This document shows, in pieces, positions 1-8,886 of a stretch of DNA of 64,000 nucleotides (the stretch's first letter is position 1; each line of letters begins with the position of its first letter). The translations under genes and the position numbers were made by a program. Origin of the DNA: Streptomyces orinoci (GTDB lineage Bacteria > Actinomycetota > Actinomycetes > Streptomycetales > Streptomycetaceae); assembly GCF_003121295.1 (NCBI RefSeq), contig NZ_PHNC01000008.1:248001-312000 (forward strand), in the 5' to 3' direction. A model generated the notes under the pieces. That model was not told the origin of the DNA, searched no databases, and saw nothing but the letters and a program-made list of their open reading frames with translations.

Positions 1-1
1 C

Positions 2-1096
2 CTGTACCGAAATGTCTCCAAACGCAGGCTGGCTTGGCTCCTGCTCAAGGACACGGTCAACTCATGCATGGAGTACCGGGTCACCGGACTCGCCGCCGAG
101 GCCGCCTTCTTCACCCTGCTGTCACTGCCGCCACTGCTGCTGGCCCTGGTCGGCCTGCTCGGCTACCTCGACGACTGGTTCGGCACCCACACCATCACCG
201 GCCTCCAGCAGAACATCATCAAGGCGTCCACGGCGGTGCTCTCCCAGAAGGGCGTCACCGAGATCACCCAGCCGCTGCTCAACGATGTGGAGAAGGGCAG
301 CCGGCGGCTGGACATCGTCTCGCTGGGCTTTGTGATCGCCCTGTGGTCCGGCTCCCGGGCGGTCAATGTCTTTGTGGAGACCATCACCATCATGTACGGG
401 CTGGAGGGCAAGCGCGGCATCGTACGCACCCGGCTGCTGGCCTTCCTGCTCTACATGGTGGCCCTGCTCATCGGCTCCCTGGTGCTGCCACTGCTGGTGG
501 CCGGGCCCGAGACGGCGGTGACCATGGTGCCCTGGAGCGCCAATGTGATGTGGGTGCTGTACTGGCCGGTGGTCATCGGGCTGTCCATCGCCTTTCTGAC
601 CACCCTCTACCACGTCTCGGTGCCGGTCCGTTCGCCCTGGCAGGAGGACATTCCCGGGGCCTGGGTGGCGCTGGGGATGTGGGTGCTGGGCTCCTTCCTG
701 CTGCGCGTCTACCTCACTCACACCATCGAGGGACCCACCATCTACGGCTCGCTGGCCGCGCCCATCGCGGTGCTGCTGTGGATCGGGGTCTCCGCCTTCG
801 CGGTGCTGGTGGGGGCGGCGGTCAATGCCGCGATCGACCGGGTGTGGCCCTCGGTGGCCACCGCCGCCGCCCGCGCCGAGGTGGACCGGCGCAAGGAGGC
901 GGTCGCCGCCCAGGCCGCGGCGGAACGGGCCGCGCTGGCCCTGGTCCATGAGCTGGAGGACGACCCCGCGGACCGCGAGCCGCCCTCCGAATTCCCCGAG
1001 CGCTGGGCCCAGTTCCTGCCCCCCGAGGACGTACGCTCGCGCATCCAGCCCGAGCGGCCACAGCCGCCGAAACGGGCCAAACACCGCAAGCGGTGA
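2..1096 (+). CDS. YihY/BrkB-family inner-membrane protein, 5' end outside window
   Basis: The frame is open from base 2, so the gene starts upstream of the window; the ATG at 68 lies inside the conserved N-terminal region (LAAEAAFF) and is not the start. The visible 364 residues hold about six hydrophobic segments, as in the YihY/virulence factor BrkB family, followed by a hydrophilic basic tail ending in HRKR. The biochemical role of the family is not settled, and the old ribonuclease BN label is considered wrong. The last 110 bases recur almost intact downstream of rsgA. Confidence 0.85.
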   Translation: MYRNVSKRRLAWLLLKDTVNSCMEYRVTGLAAEAAFFTLLSLPPLLLALVGLLGYLDDWFGTHTITGLQQNIIKASTAVLSQKGVTEITQPLLNDVEKGSRRLDIVSLGFVIALWSGSRAVNVFVETITIMYGLEGKRGIVRTRLLAFLLYMVALLIGSLVLPLLVAGPETAVTMVPWSANVMWVLYWPVVIGLSIAFLTTLYHVSVPVRSPWQEDIPGAWVALGMWVLGSFLLRVYLTHTIEGPTIYGSLAAPIAVLLWIGVSAFAVLVGAAVNAAIDRVWPSVATAAARAEVDRRKEAVAAQAAAERAALALVHELEDDPADREPPSEFPERWAQFLPPEDVRSRIQPERPQPPKRAKHRKR

Positions 1097-1098
1097 GC
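987..1098 (+). repeat. Direct repeat copy 1 (3' end of brkB-like gene)
   Basis: This 112-base stretch encodes the C-terminal tail and stop codon of the BrkB-like protein. It matches 2324-2435 without gaps, at about 91% identity by eye and a constant offset of 1337 bases. The two copies flank rsgA. Confidence 0.9.
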
Positions 1099-1203
1099 AG
1101 GCTGGGCGGCGGTGGCCCGCGCCGGGAAAACCGGTCGCGGGCCGCCGCCGCCCGCGCCTAGAGTCGCGCTCGCACGCACACCACCACAGGAGGTGAGAAC
1201 GGG

Positions 1204-1332
1204 ATGACTGCCGTTACCACGGGCGCCGCCCGCATTCACAAGCAGCAACTCTCACCCTCCCTCCTGAAGGATCACAGTGATCACCGAGCCGCATCCGCTC
1301 ACCCCCTACGGCTGGGACGCATACTTCGCTGA
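1204..1332 (+). CDS. 42-residue upstream ORF overlapping the rsgA start
   Basis: A strong Shine-Dalgarno (AGGAGGTGAG, 1188-1197) lies 10 bases before this ATG, stronger than the GAAGG in front of rsgA itself. The ORF ends with TGA at 1330-1332, inside the rsgA coding region in another frame. The peptide resembles nothing I recognise. The region 1250-1260 can pair with the SD (GGAGGTGAGA against TCTCACCCTCC with one bulge), which could hide it. It could be a translated leader that couples to or controls rsgA, or a chance ORF. Confidence 0.35.
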   Translation: MTAVTTGAARIHKQQLSPSLLKDHSDHRAASAHPLRLGRILR

Positions 1333-2320
1333 CCGCTTCGCGACCCACGCCGCGCCCTCCGTGTCCCCCGGCCGCATCGTCCGGGTGGACCGCGGCCGCT
1401 GCGATGTGGTCGTCGCCGACGGCCCGCGGCCACGCACCCTCCAGGCCGGCACCGCCCATGTCACCACCGGCGACCCGCTGAACATCATGTGCACCGGCGA
1501 CTGGGCGGCCGTGGACCTGGCCGAGCTCCAGATCCGGGCCCTGCTGCCACGGCGGACCGCCTTCGTCCGCTCCACCTCCTCCAAGCGCTCCGAGGGCCAG
1601 GTGCTGGCCGCCAATGTGGACCGGGCGCTGATCGCGGTACCGCTCAGCGCCGACCTCGACCTTGGCCGCACCGAGCGCTTTCTCGCCCTGGCCTGGGAGT
1701 CCGGCGCGGAACCGGTCCTGGTGCTGACCAAGGCGGACCTGGTGGGGCCCCAGGTGCTGGAGCATCTGCTGGCCGACACCCGGGCCGTGGCGCCGGGCGC
1801 CCGGGTCCTCGCGGTCAGCGCCGAGACCGGCAGTGGCATCGGAGAGCTCGCCGCCGTGCTCGCCGGCGGCACCTGCGCCCTGCTGGGCGTCTCCGGCGCC
1901 GGCAAGTCCACCCTGGCCAATGCGCTGGCCGGTGCCGAGGCCCAGCAGGTACAGGCGATCCGGGACCGGGACGGCAAGGGCCGCCACACCACGACCACCC
2001 GCAACCTGCTGCTGATGCCGGGCGGGGGAGTGCTTATCGACACTCCCGGCCTGCGCGGCGTGGGGCTGTGGGACGCCCACTCCGGCGTCACCCGCACCTT
2101 TGCCGAGATCGAGGAACTCGCCGCCGGCTGCCGCTTCCACGACTGCGCGCACGAGAGCGAGCCCGGGTGCGCGGTACGGGCGGCGGTGTCCGACGGCGCC
2201 CTCGCCGAACGCCGCCTGGACAGCTACCGCAAGCTGCTCCGTGAGAACCGCCGCCTGGCCGCCCGCGCGGACGCGCGCTTGCGAGCGGAACTCCGCCGCG
2301 CCCGCAAACGCCACCAGTAA
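1277..2320 (+). CDS. rsgA: Ribosome small subunit-dependent GTPase A
   Basis: This is a 347-aa circularly permuted GTPase that acts in late 30S subunit maturation. An OB-like N-terminal part (about residues 30-95) precedes NVDR and the G4 motif VLTKADL. G1 (GVSGAGKST, about residue 204) and G3 (DTPG, about residue 255) follow in the permuted order typical of RsgA. The C-terminal zinc knuckle is present (C-x5-C-x-H-x5-C). The start is GTG at 1277 with GAAGG at 1266-1270. The stop is TAA at 2318, immediately followed by a relic of the upstream brkB tail, so the gene may have been moved or inserted here. Confidence 0.93.
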   Translation: MITEPHPLTPYGWDAYFADRFATHAAPSVSPGRIVRVDRGRCDVVVADGPRPRTLQAGTAHVTTGDPLNIMCTGDWAAVDLAELQIRALLPRRTAFVRSTSSKRSEGQVLAANVDRALIAVPLSADLDLGRTERFLALAWESGAEPVLVLTKADLVGPQVLEHLLADTRAVAPGARVLAVSAETGSGIGELAAVLAGGTCALLGVSGAGKSTLANALAGAEAQQVQAIRDRDGKGRHTTTTRNLLLMPGGGVLIDTPGLRGVGLWDAHSGVTRTFAEIEELAAGCRFHDCAHESEPGCAVRAAVSDGALAERRLDSYRKLLRENRRLAARADARLRAELRRARKRHQ

Positions 2321-2323
2321 CCC

Positions 2324-2433
2324 CCGAATTCCCCGAGCGCTGGGCCCGGTTCCTGTCGCCCGAAGACGCACGCTCGCGCATCCAGCCCGGGCGGCCACAG
2401 CCCCCGAAACGGGCCGAACACCGCAAGCAGTGA
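2324..2433 (+). pseudogene. Relic of the brkB-like gene 3' end
   Basis: Translated in the matching frame this reads EFPERWARFLSPEDARSRIQ and continues to HRKQ and a stop. It parallels the tail of the intact BrkB-like protein upstream, with about eight amino-acid differences. There is no start codon and no membrane domain. It begins 3 bases after the rsgA stop. It is a partial duplication or the scar of a recombination between two brkB-like copies. Confidence 0.8.
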
Positions 2434-2528
2434 GCGCGCCGGGGGTGAGCGCGCCGGGCCGGTGGCCGTTCCCCGGTCCGGCGGCCGCCGCCCGGCACCG
2501 GGCCGGTGGCGGGTGAGCACGGTGCCGA

Positions 2529-2987
2529 GTGAGGGTCAGGATCGGGGCCAGCGGAAAGATCGCAACCGGTAGCGACCTGGTCAAACGCCTGGTGCGGGGC
2601 GCCGACTACGGCAACTCCGCGCGGGCGATGATGTTCGCGGTGGGCTGCATCCAGGCCCAGCGATGCCCTACCAATACCTGTCCCACCGGTGCCGCCACCC
2701 AGGACCCCTGGCGCGCCCGCGCGCTGGACGTCCGGGACAAGACGCCGCGCGTGCGGCGCTTCCAGGAAGCCACCGTGGCCGGTGCGTTGCAGATCATGGC
2801 CTCCATGGGGGTCACCGATCCCGCGCAGTTGCGCCCGCATATGCTCCGCCGGCGGGTCGGTCCCACCACCGACCGGTCCTACGCGGAGCGGTACGAGTGG
2901 CTGGAGCCCGGGCAGTTGCTCGCCGAGCCGCCCGCGGCCCGGGCGGCGGACTGGAAGGCCGCCGACCCGGATCGCTTCCAGGTGTGA
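2529..2987 (+). pseudogene. C-terminal fragment of FMN-binding glutamate synthase-family protein
   Basis: The 152-residue frame carries the end of the glutamate synthase central domain: GASGKIATGSDLVKR, then the cysteine-rich stretch CIQAQRCPTNTCPTG. Full-length members of this stand-alone family are about 500 aa, so roughly the first two thirds are missing. An in-frame stop at 2514-2516 lies just upstream, and no other frame supplies the rest. The GTG at 2529 is only the first possible start. I read it as a dead remnant joined to the brkB relic by a deletion. Confidence 0.8.
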
Positions 2988-3052
2988 CGCGACCCGTGGG
3001 CCGGGCCGCGCAACCGGGAATGCGTGCGGGCGGACGGGGTAGGCAGACGCCT

Positions 3053-3071
3053 GCGCCGGTGAAACCGGCGC
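3053..3071 (+). terminator. Small hairpin before sigma factor gene
   Basis: GCGCCGG and CCGGCGC form a 7-bp stem around TGAAA. No U-tract follows. It may end transcription from the glutamate-synthase remnant or lie in the sigma-gene leader. Confidence 0.3.
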
Positions 3072-3101
3072 CCGGGCAAGGCTGACTGATTTGAGGGGCG
3101 C

Positions 3102-3947
3102 ATGATGGCGACGATGACCGCGCGGGCCGCTGAGCGGATGGCGGACGTTCCGGAGATCGCGGATCCGTCCCGGATCGCGCCGAAGGACGCCCGGGAGCTG
3201 TCCAAGGTCTTCTTCGGTCAGTTGGCGGTGCTGGAGGAAGGGACGCCGGAGTACCAGTATGTGCGGAACACACTGATCGAGATGAATATGTCCCTGGTCC
3301 GGTTCGCCGCCGGCCGGTTCCGCAGCCGGGGCCCCGAGGAGATGGAGGACATCGTCCAGGTCGGCATGATCGGCATGATCAAGGCCATCGACCGGTTCGA
3401 GCTGTCCCGCGAGGTCGAGTTCACCACCCTGGCCGTGCCGTACATCGTGGGAGAGATCAAGCGGTTCTTCCGGGACACCTCGTGGGCGGTCCATGTGCCC
3501 CGGCGGCTGCAGGAGGCGCGGGTGCAACTGGCCCGTGCCAAGGAGGAGTTGAGCAGCCGGCTGGGCCGTATGCCGACGACCGCGGAGCTGGCCGAGTTGA
3601 TGAGCCTGCCCGAGGAGGAGGTGGTGGAGGCCCAGTTGGCCTCCAACGGCTACCAGTCGGCTTCCCTGGACGCGGAGCTCAGCAGCAGTAAGGACGGAGA
3701 GGCCGCGCTGGCGGATTTCATCGGGGACGAGGATGCCGCCCTCGGCCTGGTGGAGGACTTCCACGCGCTGGCCCCGCTGATCGCCCAACTCGGCGAACGG
3801 GACCGCCGGATCATTCACTGGCGATTTGTCGAGGAACTCTCCCAGGCCCAGATCGCCGAGCGCCTGGGCGTCTCCCAGATGCATGTCTCCCGGCTGATCA
3901 GCCGGCTGCTGGCCGGCCTGCGCGAGGCCATGCTCAGCACCAACTGA
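3102..3947 (+). CDS. SigB/SigF/SigG-family RNA polymerase sigma factor
   Basis: This 281-aa alternative sigma factor has region 2 at about residues 50-125 (MNMSLVRFAAGRF, then DIVQVGMIGMIKAIDRFEL), region 3, and region 4 with a helix-turn-helix (LSQAQIAERLGVSQMHVSRL) near the C-terminus. It lacks region 1.1. It belongs to the family controlled by partner switching with RsbW-type kinases and STAS antagonists, and exactly such proteins are encoded just downstream. The start is ATG 3102 or the adjacent ATG at 3105, after GAGGGGCG. Streptomyces paralogues (SigB, F, G, H and others) cannot be told apart by eye. Confidence 0.92.
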   Translation: MMATMTARAAERMADVPEIADPSRIAPKDARELSKVFFGQLAVLEEGTPEYQYVRNTLIEMNMSLVRFAAGRFRSRGPEEMEDIVQVGMIGMIKAIDRFELSREVEFTTLAVPYIVGEIKRFFRDTSWAVHVPRRLQEARVQLARAKEELSSRLGRMPTTAELAELMSLPEEEVVEAQLASNGYQSASLDAELSSSKDGEAALADFIGDEDAALGLVEDFHALAPLIAQLGERDRRIIHWRFVEELSQAQIAERLGVSQMHVSRLISRLLAGLREAMLSTN

Positions 3948-4255
3948 GCGGGGGAGCCCGCCCCGCCGCAACGGGCGCCCGCCGCGGGAGCGGCGGAAGC
4001 GGGGCGCACGCCTGGGTGTCACCGGTGGGATGTCACCGTCGCGGTGTTCCGGCGAGTTCCAACGGTATTGGCACCCAGCGGTAGTTCATCCCGGTTCATG
4101 AACGGCTCGACTATCGTGTGGGACGGCGATTGCCGGTACGGCGGAACGCAGGGCTTCGGCGGTTCGAGGGTCAGGCCAGTGGGTACGCCGGGCATCGCGG
4201 GCTGGGAGATCCGGGGCCCGGGGCGGTGGGCAGGCACCAATCGGGGAGGTGGCGC
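3948..4255. other. 308-base non-coding gap upstream of the multidomain regulator
   Basis: No ORF with coding character is present. The first half is GC-rich and weakly palindromic. A less GC-rich part near 4085-4115 carries two GTTCAT copies and the 10-bp palindrome GTTCATGAAC, and is the likeliest place for a promoter. I cannot assign a sigma class. Confidence 0.5.
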
Positions 4256-7200
4256 ATGTCGTGTGCGAACGAGGCCGGGCGCGGGGCGCCATCGGCCTCC
4301 CCGGGCGGGCTGTTCACCGGCGATCCCGAGGTCGGCGCGGATCTCCTCGCCGTGGACTGGCCGGCCACCCCGCTCGGCCCGCCGGAGGGCTGGCCGCAGA
4401 GCCTGCACACCGCCGTCAGCATTCTGCTCTCCTCCAGATTCCCCATGTGGATGGCCTGGGGCGAGGAGCTGACCTTCTTCTGCAACGCCGCCTACCGGCG
4501 GGACACACTGGGCCGGAAGTACCCCTGGGCACTGGGCCGTCCGGCGCGCGAGGTGTGGTCGGAGATCTGGGACGACATCGGCCCGCGCATCCGGACCGTC
4601 CTCAGCACCGGCCGGGCCACCTGGGACGAGGGCCTGCTGCTGTTCCTGGAGCGTTCCGGCTACACCGAGGAGACGTACCACACGTTCTCCTACAGCCCGC
4701 TCCGGGACGATGCCGGTGACATCGTGGGCATGCTGTGCGTGGTCAGCGAGGAGACCGAACGGGTCATCGGCGAGCGGCGGATGGCCACGCTCCGCGATCT
4801 CGGTTCCGACCCGAGCGTGATCCGTACCGAACAGGAGGTTCTGGCCTTCGCCGACCGGCAGCTGGACCGGAACCGGAAGGATCTGCCCTTCACCCTTACC
4901 TATCTGTTCGACGGGAGAACCGCTCGGCTCACCGGCGCGACCGGCATCGAACCGGGACACCGGGCCGCCCCGGCCGTCCTGTCGGCGGACGACCCCGGCG
5001 CGTTGTGGCCCGCCGCGGTCCCGGCCGGCGGGGAGGCGGTCGTCGTCCCGCTCGACGGGGCGGACTTCGCCGGGCTGCCCTGCGGCGACTGGTCCGAACC
5101 ACCCGTGCGGGCACTCGTGGTCCCGCTGCTGCAGCAGGGCAGTGTGCCCTACGGTTTCCTCGTGGCGGCCCTCAACCGCTACCGGCTGCTGGACGACGGT
5201 TACCGCGGATTCGTCGAGCTGACGGCGGGACACATCGCCTCGGGGATCGGCAGTGCACGCAGCTATGAGGCGCAGCAGCGGAGGGCCGAGGAACTGGCCG
5301 AGCTGGACCGCGCCAAGACCGCCTTCTTCTCCAACATCAGCCATGAGTTCCGTACCCCGCTCACCCTGATCACCGGACCTCTGGAGGAGCTGCGCAACCG
5401 GTTCGCCGACCCGGACGACGAGGTGCGGCAGCAACTGGACGTCATCCACCGCAATGGGCTGCGGCTGGGCAAGCTGGTCAACACGCTGCTGGACTTCTCC
5501 CGCATCGAGGCCGGCCGCATGCAGGCCCGCTATGAACCGGTCGATCTGGCCGCGGTCACCGCCGAGTTGGCGAGCGTCTTCCGCTCGGCCGTGGAGAAGG
5601 CCGGACTCGTCTTCGACGTGGACTGCCCGCCGCTGGCCGAGCCGGTGTACATCGACCGCGGCATGTGGGAGAAGTCGGTTCTCAACCTGCTGAGCAACGC
5701 CCTGAAATTCACCTTCGACGGTTCGATCCGGGTGAGCGTGGGGGCGGCGGACGGGCACGCGGTGGTCTGTGTGGCCGACACCGGGACCGGGGTGCCGGAG
5801 GCGGAGGTGCCCCGGCTGTTCGAGCGTTTCCACCGCATCGAGAACGCCCGCTCCCGCTCGAACGAGGGCAGCGGCATCGGGCTGGCCCTGGTGCAGGAGC
5901 TGGTGGGTCTGCACGGCGGCTCGATCACGGCCGAGAGCAGCGAGGGCGTGGGGACGGCCTTCACCATCCGCCTGCCCTTCGGCAGCGCCCATCTGCCCGC
6001 CGAGTCCGTGGTGACGGAAGCGGGGAGCACCGCGGCTTCCGTCACGGCCGACCCGTATGTGGTGGAGGCCATGCGCTGGCTGCCCGGCGACGGCGGGCCG
6101 GGCGACGCCGTGGTGCGCGCCGAGACCGAGGTGACGGCGCGGGGCGCGAGTGACGCCCGGGCCCGGGTGCTGGTGGCCGACGACAATGCCGATATGCGGG
6201 AGTACCTCACCCGCATCCTCGCCGGGGCGGGCTACGAAGTCACCGCGGTCACCGACGGGGCGGAAGCCCTGCGGGCCGTTCGCCGGGAAGCCCCGGATCT
6301 CGTGGTCAGCGATGTGATGATGCCCCGGCTGAACGGGCTGGAACTGGTGTCGAGGCTGCGTGGTGACCGGCGCACGGCGTCGGTGCCCGTGCTGCTGCTG
6401 TCCGCCAGGGCCGGGCAGGAGGCGTCCATCGAGGGACTGGAGGCCGGTGCCGACGACTACCTGGTCAAGCCCTTCGCCGCGGCCGAGTTCCTGGCCCGGG
6501 TCCGCGCCAATGTCGAACTCGCCCGCCTGCGTACCCATCACGCCCGCTGGCGCAGCGCGCTCATCGACTCCCTCCAGGAGGCGTTCTTCGTCTGTGACGA
6601 GTCCGGGGCCGTGGTCGAGATCAACACGGCCTTCGCCGACATCCTCGGCTATGGCCCCGAGGGTCTGCCGTACCGGCCGACGCACCCCTGGTGGCCGGAC
6701 GCCGCGACGGACCTGGAGGCGCACCGTCAGGTCAGCGATGCCTTCACCGGGTTCCTCGGCAGCGCACACGGCTCGTACACCGTCCCCGTGACCCACCGGG
6801 ACGGCCACCGGGTATGGATCACCGCCACCTTCAACAAGGCCCGGGACCCCGATACCGGGCGTGAGGTGACGGTCGGCACCTTCCGCGACGTCACCGCCGA
6901 GCACTACGCCATCCAGCGCGAGTCGGCGCTGGCCGCACTGAGCACTTCCCTCTCCCGGGCCACCAGTCTGCCCGAGGCGCTGTCCGGCGCTCTCGGCCGG
7001 CTCAAGGGCCTGTGGCGGGCGCGAAGCGTGGTGGCCGCCGTATTCGGCCGGGGCGAGGTGCCCGCGGTGACGGCCACCGAGGCGGACCTGCGCTGGGAAG
7101 AGCTGCCCGCCGAGCGCCGGGAGACGCTCGCCGCCCTGCGCCATAAGGTTCCGCTCACCCCGGTCGCCCACCGCAGCGGTGCGGGAGTGCTCCTGGAGCA

Positions 7201-8413
7201 CCCGGAGGGCCCGCTGGCCCTCTGGATCGACCTGGGAGAGAACCGGCCCTTCACCTCCGAGGACCAGCTGCTGTTGTCCCTGCTGGCCGGTCATCTCGCA
7301 CAGGGACTGGTGCGGGCCCACCAGATCGACCAGCAGCGTGAGACGGCCATCGCCCTGCAGCGGGCCATCCTGGGTCCGGACCGACTCCCCGAGGGTTTCG
7401 CCGTCCGTTACGAGCCCGCCACCCCTCCGCTGGAGGTGGGCGGCGACTGGTACGACACGGTGGCGCTGCCCGACGGGCGGATCGGCATCGTCGTCGGTGA
7501 CTGCGTCGGGCGGGGACTGGAGGCGGCGAGCGTAATGGGGCAGCTGCGCAGCGCGTGCCGCGCGCTGCTGTTGCAGGAGCCGGGCCCCGCACAGACGCTG
7601 ATGGCCCTCGACCGGTTCGCCGCGGGCGTTCCCGGCGCCCTGTGCACCACCGTCTTCTGCGCCGTCCTGGACCCCGGCACGGGCCGGCTGACCTATGCCA
7701 GCGCGGGTCACCCGCCGGGGATCGTCGCGCAGTCCGACGGCACCACGCGGCTGCTGGACCAGGGGCGCTCGCTGCCGCTTGCGGTACGTCCGGGCAGGCA
7801 GCGTCCGGAAGGCCGGTGCACCCTGCCGCCGCGGTCCACGCTCCTGCTGTACAGCGACGGCCTCGTCGAACGCCGCCGACGCCCGCTCACGGCCGGGATC
7901 GACCAGGCCGCGGAGGCCCTGCAGGAGGGCCGCGGTGTGCCCCTCGACAACCTCGCCACCCAGGTGATGGCCCGGCTCGCGCCGCCGGAAGGGTACGACG
8001 ACGATGTCGCTCTCCTGCTGTACCGCCACCCGGCGCCGCTGGAGGTGGCCTTCCCGGCCGAGTCGTCCCAGCTCGCACCGGTCCGCAAGGCACTGCGCGA
8101 CTGGCTCGGCCAGTGCGCCCTCCCCCCGGACGCCCTGCAGAACGTTCTCGTCGCCGTCGGGGAGGCGTGCGCCAATGCCATCGAGCACGGACACCGGCAC
8201 GCCCAGGGGGAACTTGTGCGGCTACGCGCCGAGGCGCTCGTTGACGACCTGCGCCTGACCGTCGCCGACAGTGGCCGCTGGAAGCCCCCGCAGCCCGAGC
8301 CCGGCGCCCACCGGGGGCGGGGAGTCGCGCTGATGACGGCGCTGATGGAGCACGTCACCATCAATCCCGGCCCGGGCGGCACCACCGTCCATATGCAGAT
8401 GAGGATCGCCTGA
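4256..8413 (+). CDS. Multidomain sensor kinase, receiver, PP2C phosphatase and anti-sigma ATPase fusion
   Basis: The start is ATG 4256 behind GGGGAGG, giving 1385 aa. Domains in order: PAS-like (about 60-170), GAF-like (195-345), HisKA with H363 (NISHEFRTPL), HATPase with N and G boxes (about 470-585), receiver with phospho-acceptor D686 (DLVVSDVMMP), a second PAS (765-880), GAF-like (885-1020), a SpoIIE/PP2C phosphatase (GGDWYD about 1062, VGDCVGRG about 1081), and a C-terminal RsbW-like ATPase (EACANAIEHG about 1304). The chain thus holds a two-component relay, a phosphatase for phospho-STAS antagonists and an anti-sigma kinase. Its stop overlaps the next ATG, so it is coupled to a STAS protein. 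There are no membrane segments, so it should be cytoplasmic. Confidence 0.92.
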   Translation: MSCANEAGRGAPSASPGGLFTGDPEVGADLLAVDWPATPLGPPEGWPQSLHTAVSILLSSRFPMWMAWGEELTFFCNAAYRRDTLGRKYPWALGRPAREVWSEIWDDIGPRIRTVLSTGRATWDEGLLLFLERSGYTEETYHTFSYSPLRDDAGDIVGMLCVVSEETERVIGERRMATLRDLGSDPSVIRTEQEVLAFADRQLDRNRKDLPFTLTYLFDGRTARLTGATGIEPGHRAAPAVLSADDPGALWPAAVPAGGEAVVVPLDGADFAGLPCGDWSEPPVRALVVPLLQQGSVPYGFLVAALNRYRLLDDGYRGFVELTAGHIASGIGSARSYEAQQRRAEELAELDRAKTAFFSNISHEFRTPLTLITGPLEELRNRFADPDDEVRQQLDVIHRNGLRLGKLVNTLLDFSRIEAGRMQARYEPVDLAAVTAELASVFRSAVEKAGLVFDVDCPPLAEPVYIDRGMWEKSVLNLLSNALKFTFDGSIRVSVGAADGHAVVCVADTGTGVPEAEVPRLFERFHRIENARSRSNEGSGIGLALVQELVGLHGGSITAESSEGVGTAFTIRLPFGSAHLPAESVVTEAGSTAASVTADPYVVEAMRWLPGDGGPGDAVVRAETEVTARGASDARARVLVADDNADMREYLTRILAGAGYEVTAVTDGAEALRAVRREAPDLVVSDVMMPRLNGLELVSRLRGDRRTASVPVLLLSARAGQEASIEGLEAGADDYLVKPFAAAEFLARVRANVELARLRTHHARWRSALIDSLQEAFFVCDESGAVVEINTAFADILGYGPEGLPYRPTHPWWPDAATDLEAHRQVSDAFTGFLGSAHGSYTVPVTHRDGHRVWITATFNKARDPDTGREVTVGTFRDVTAEHYAIQRESALAALSTSLSRATSLPEALSGALGRLKGLWRARSVVAAVFGRGEVPAVTATEADLRWEELPAERRETLAALRHKVPLTPVAHRSGAGVLLEHPEGPLALWIDLGENRPFTSEDQLLLSLLAGHLAQGLVRAHQIDQQRETAIALQRAILGPDRLPEGFAVRYEPATPPLEVGGDWYDTVALPDGRIGIVVGDCVGRGLEAASVMGQLRSACRALLLQEPGPAQTLMALDRFAAGVPGALCTTVFCAVLDPGTGRLTYASAGHPPGIVAQSDGTTRLLDQGRSLPLAVRPGRQRPEGRCTLPPRSTLLLYSDGLVERRRRPLTAGIDQAAEALQEGRGVPLDNLATQVMARLAPPEGYDDDVALLLYRHPAPLEVAFPAESSQLAPVRKALRDWLGQCALPPDALQNVLVAVGEACANAIEHGHRHAQGELVRLRAEALVDDLRLTVADSGRWKPPQPEPGAHRGRGVALMTALMEHVTINPGPGGTTVHMQMRIA

Positions 8414-8724
8414 TGTCCACCTCTCTCACCCTTGCGCCCGGCCGGCACCCGGACGGAACACCACAGCTCACGGTCAGCGGCGAGATCGACATGAGCAATG
8501 CCGGCTCACTGGCCGAAGCCCTGCGGGCCGGTTCGGGTCCGCTGGTGCTGGACATGACGGCGGTGGAGTACCTGGACAGCGCCGGGCTGAGCGTGCTCTT
8601 CGCCCACGCGGACCGGCTCCGGCTGGTCACCACGCCGCTGCTGGAGCCCGTCCTGACCGTTTCGGGCCTCGCTGACCTGGTAACCGTCGAGTATCCGGAA
8701 CCCGACCACGCGTCCGGGCCATGA
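8413..8724 (+). CDS. STAS-domain anti-sigma factor antagonist (RsbV-like)
   Basis: This 103-aa single STAS domain has the conserved phosphorylation region YLDSAGLSVL, whose DS serine is the usual target of RsbW-type kinases. The start ATG overlaps the stop of the preceding fusion protein (TGATG), which points to translational coupling and a direct partnership with its phosphatase and kinase domains. When dephosphorylated, such proteins bind the anti-sigma kinase and free the sigma factor. The SigB-type gene 5 kb upstream is the obvious but unproven end target. Confidence 0.9.
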   Translation: MSTSLTLAPGRHPDGTPQLTVSGEIDMSNAGSLAEALRAGSGPLVLDMTAVEYLDSAGLSVLFAHADRLRLVTTPLLEPVLTVSGLADLVTVEYPEPDHASGP

Positions 8725-8886
8725 CCGGCCGTCCGGTGTTCTACGTTTCGGCCGGTCACCGCCGTCCGGACGGACAGAAACGCTCCGCCCTCGGCCCAGG
8801 CGTCCGACGCGCCCCGGACCGGACCGCCGGAGCCGCCACCCCCACCACCGCAGCATCAGAGCACCTCGGCCAGGAGTGATGACCGC

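Noticed and set aside
1270..1282. GATCAC-A-GTGATC palindrome over the rsgA start as an operator
   Set aside because: Short and probably chance, since it overlaps the SD and start codon; no second copy was found.
2529..2987. The glutamate-synthase-like ORF as a complete small protein
   Set aside because: It begins mid-domain and lacks FMN-binding and barrel segments found in all family members.
4019..8200. A 1393-codon open frame on the minus strand
   Set aside because: It is antisense to the multidomain sensor gene, whose domains are recognisable; high GC keeps shadow frames open. The translation is low-complexity Gly/Arg/Gln/His without motifs.
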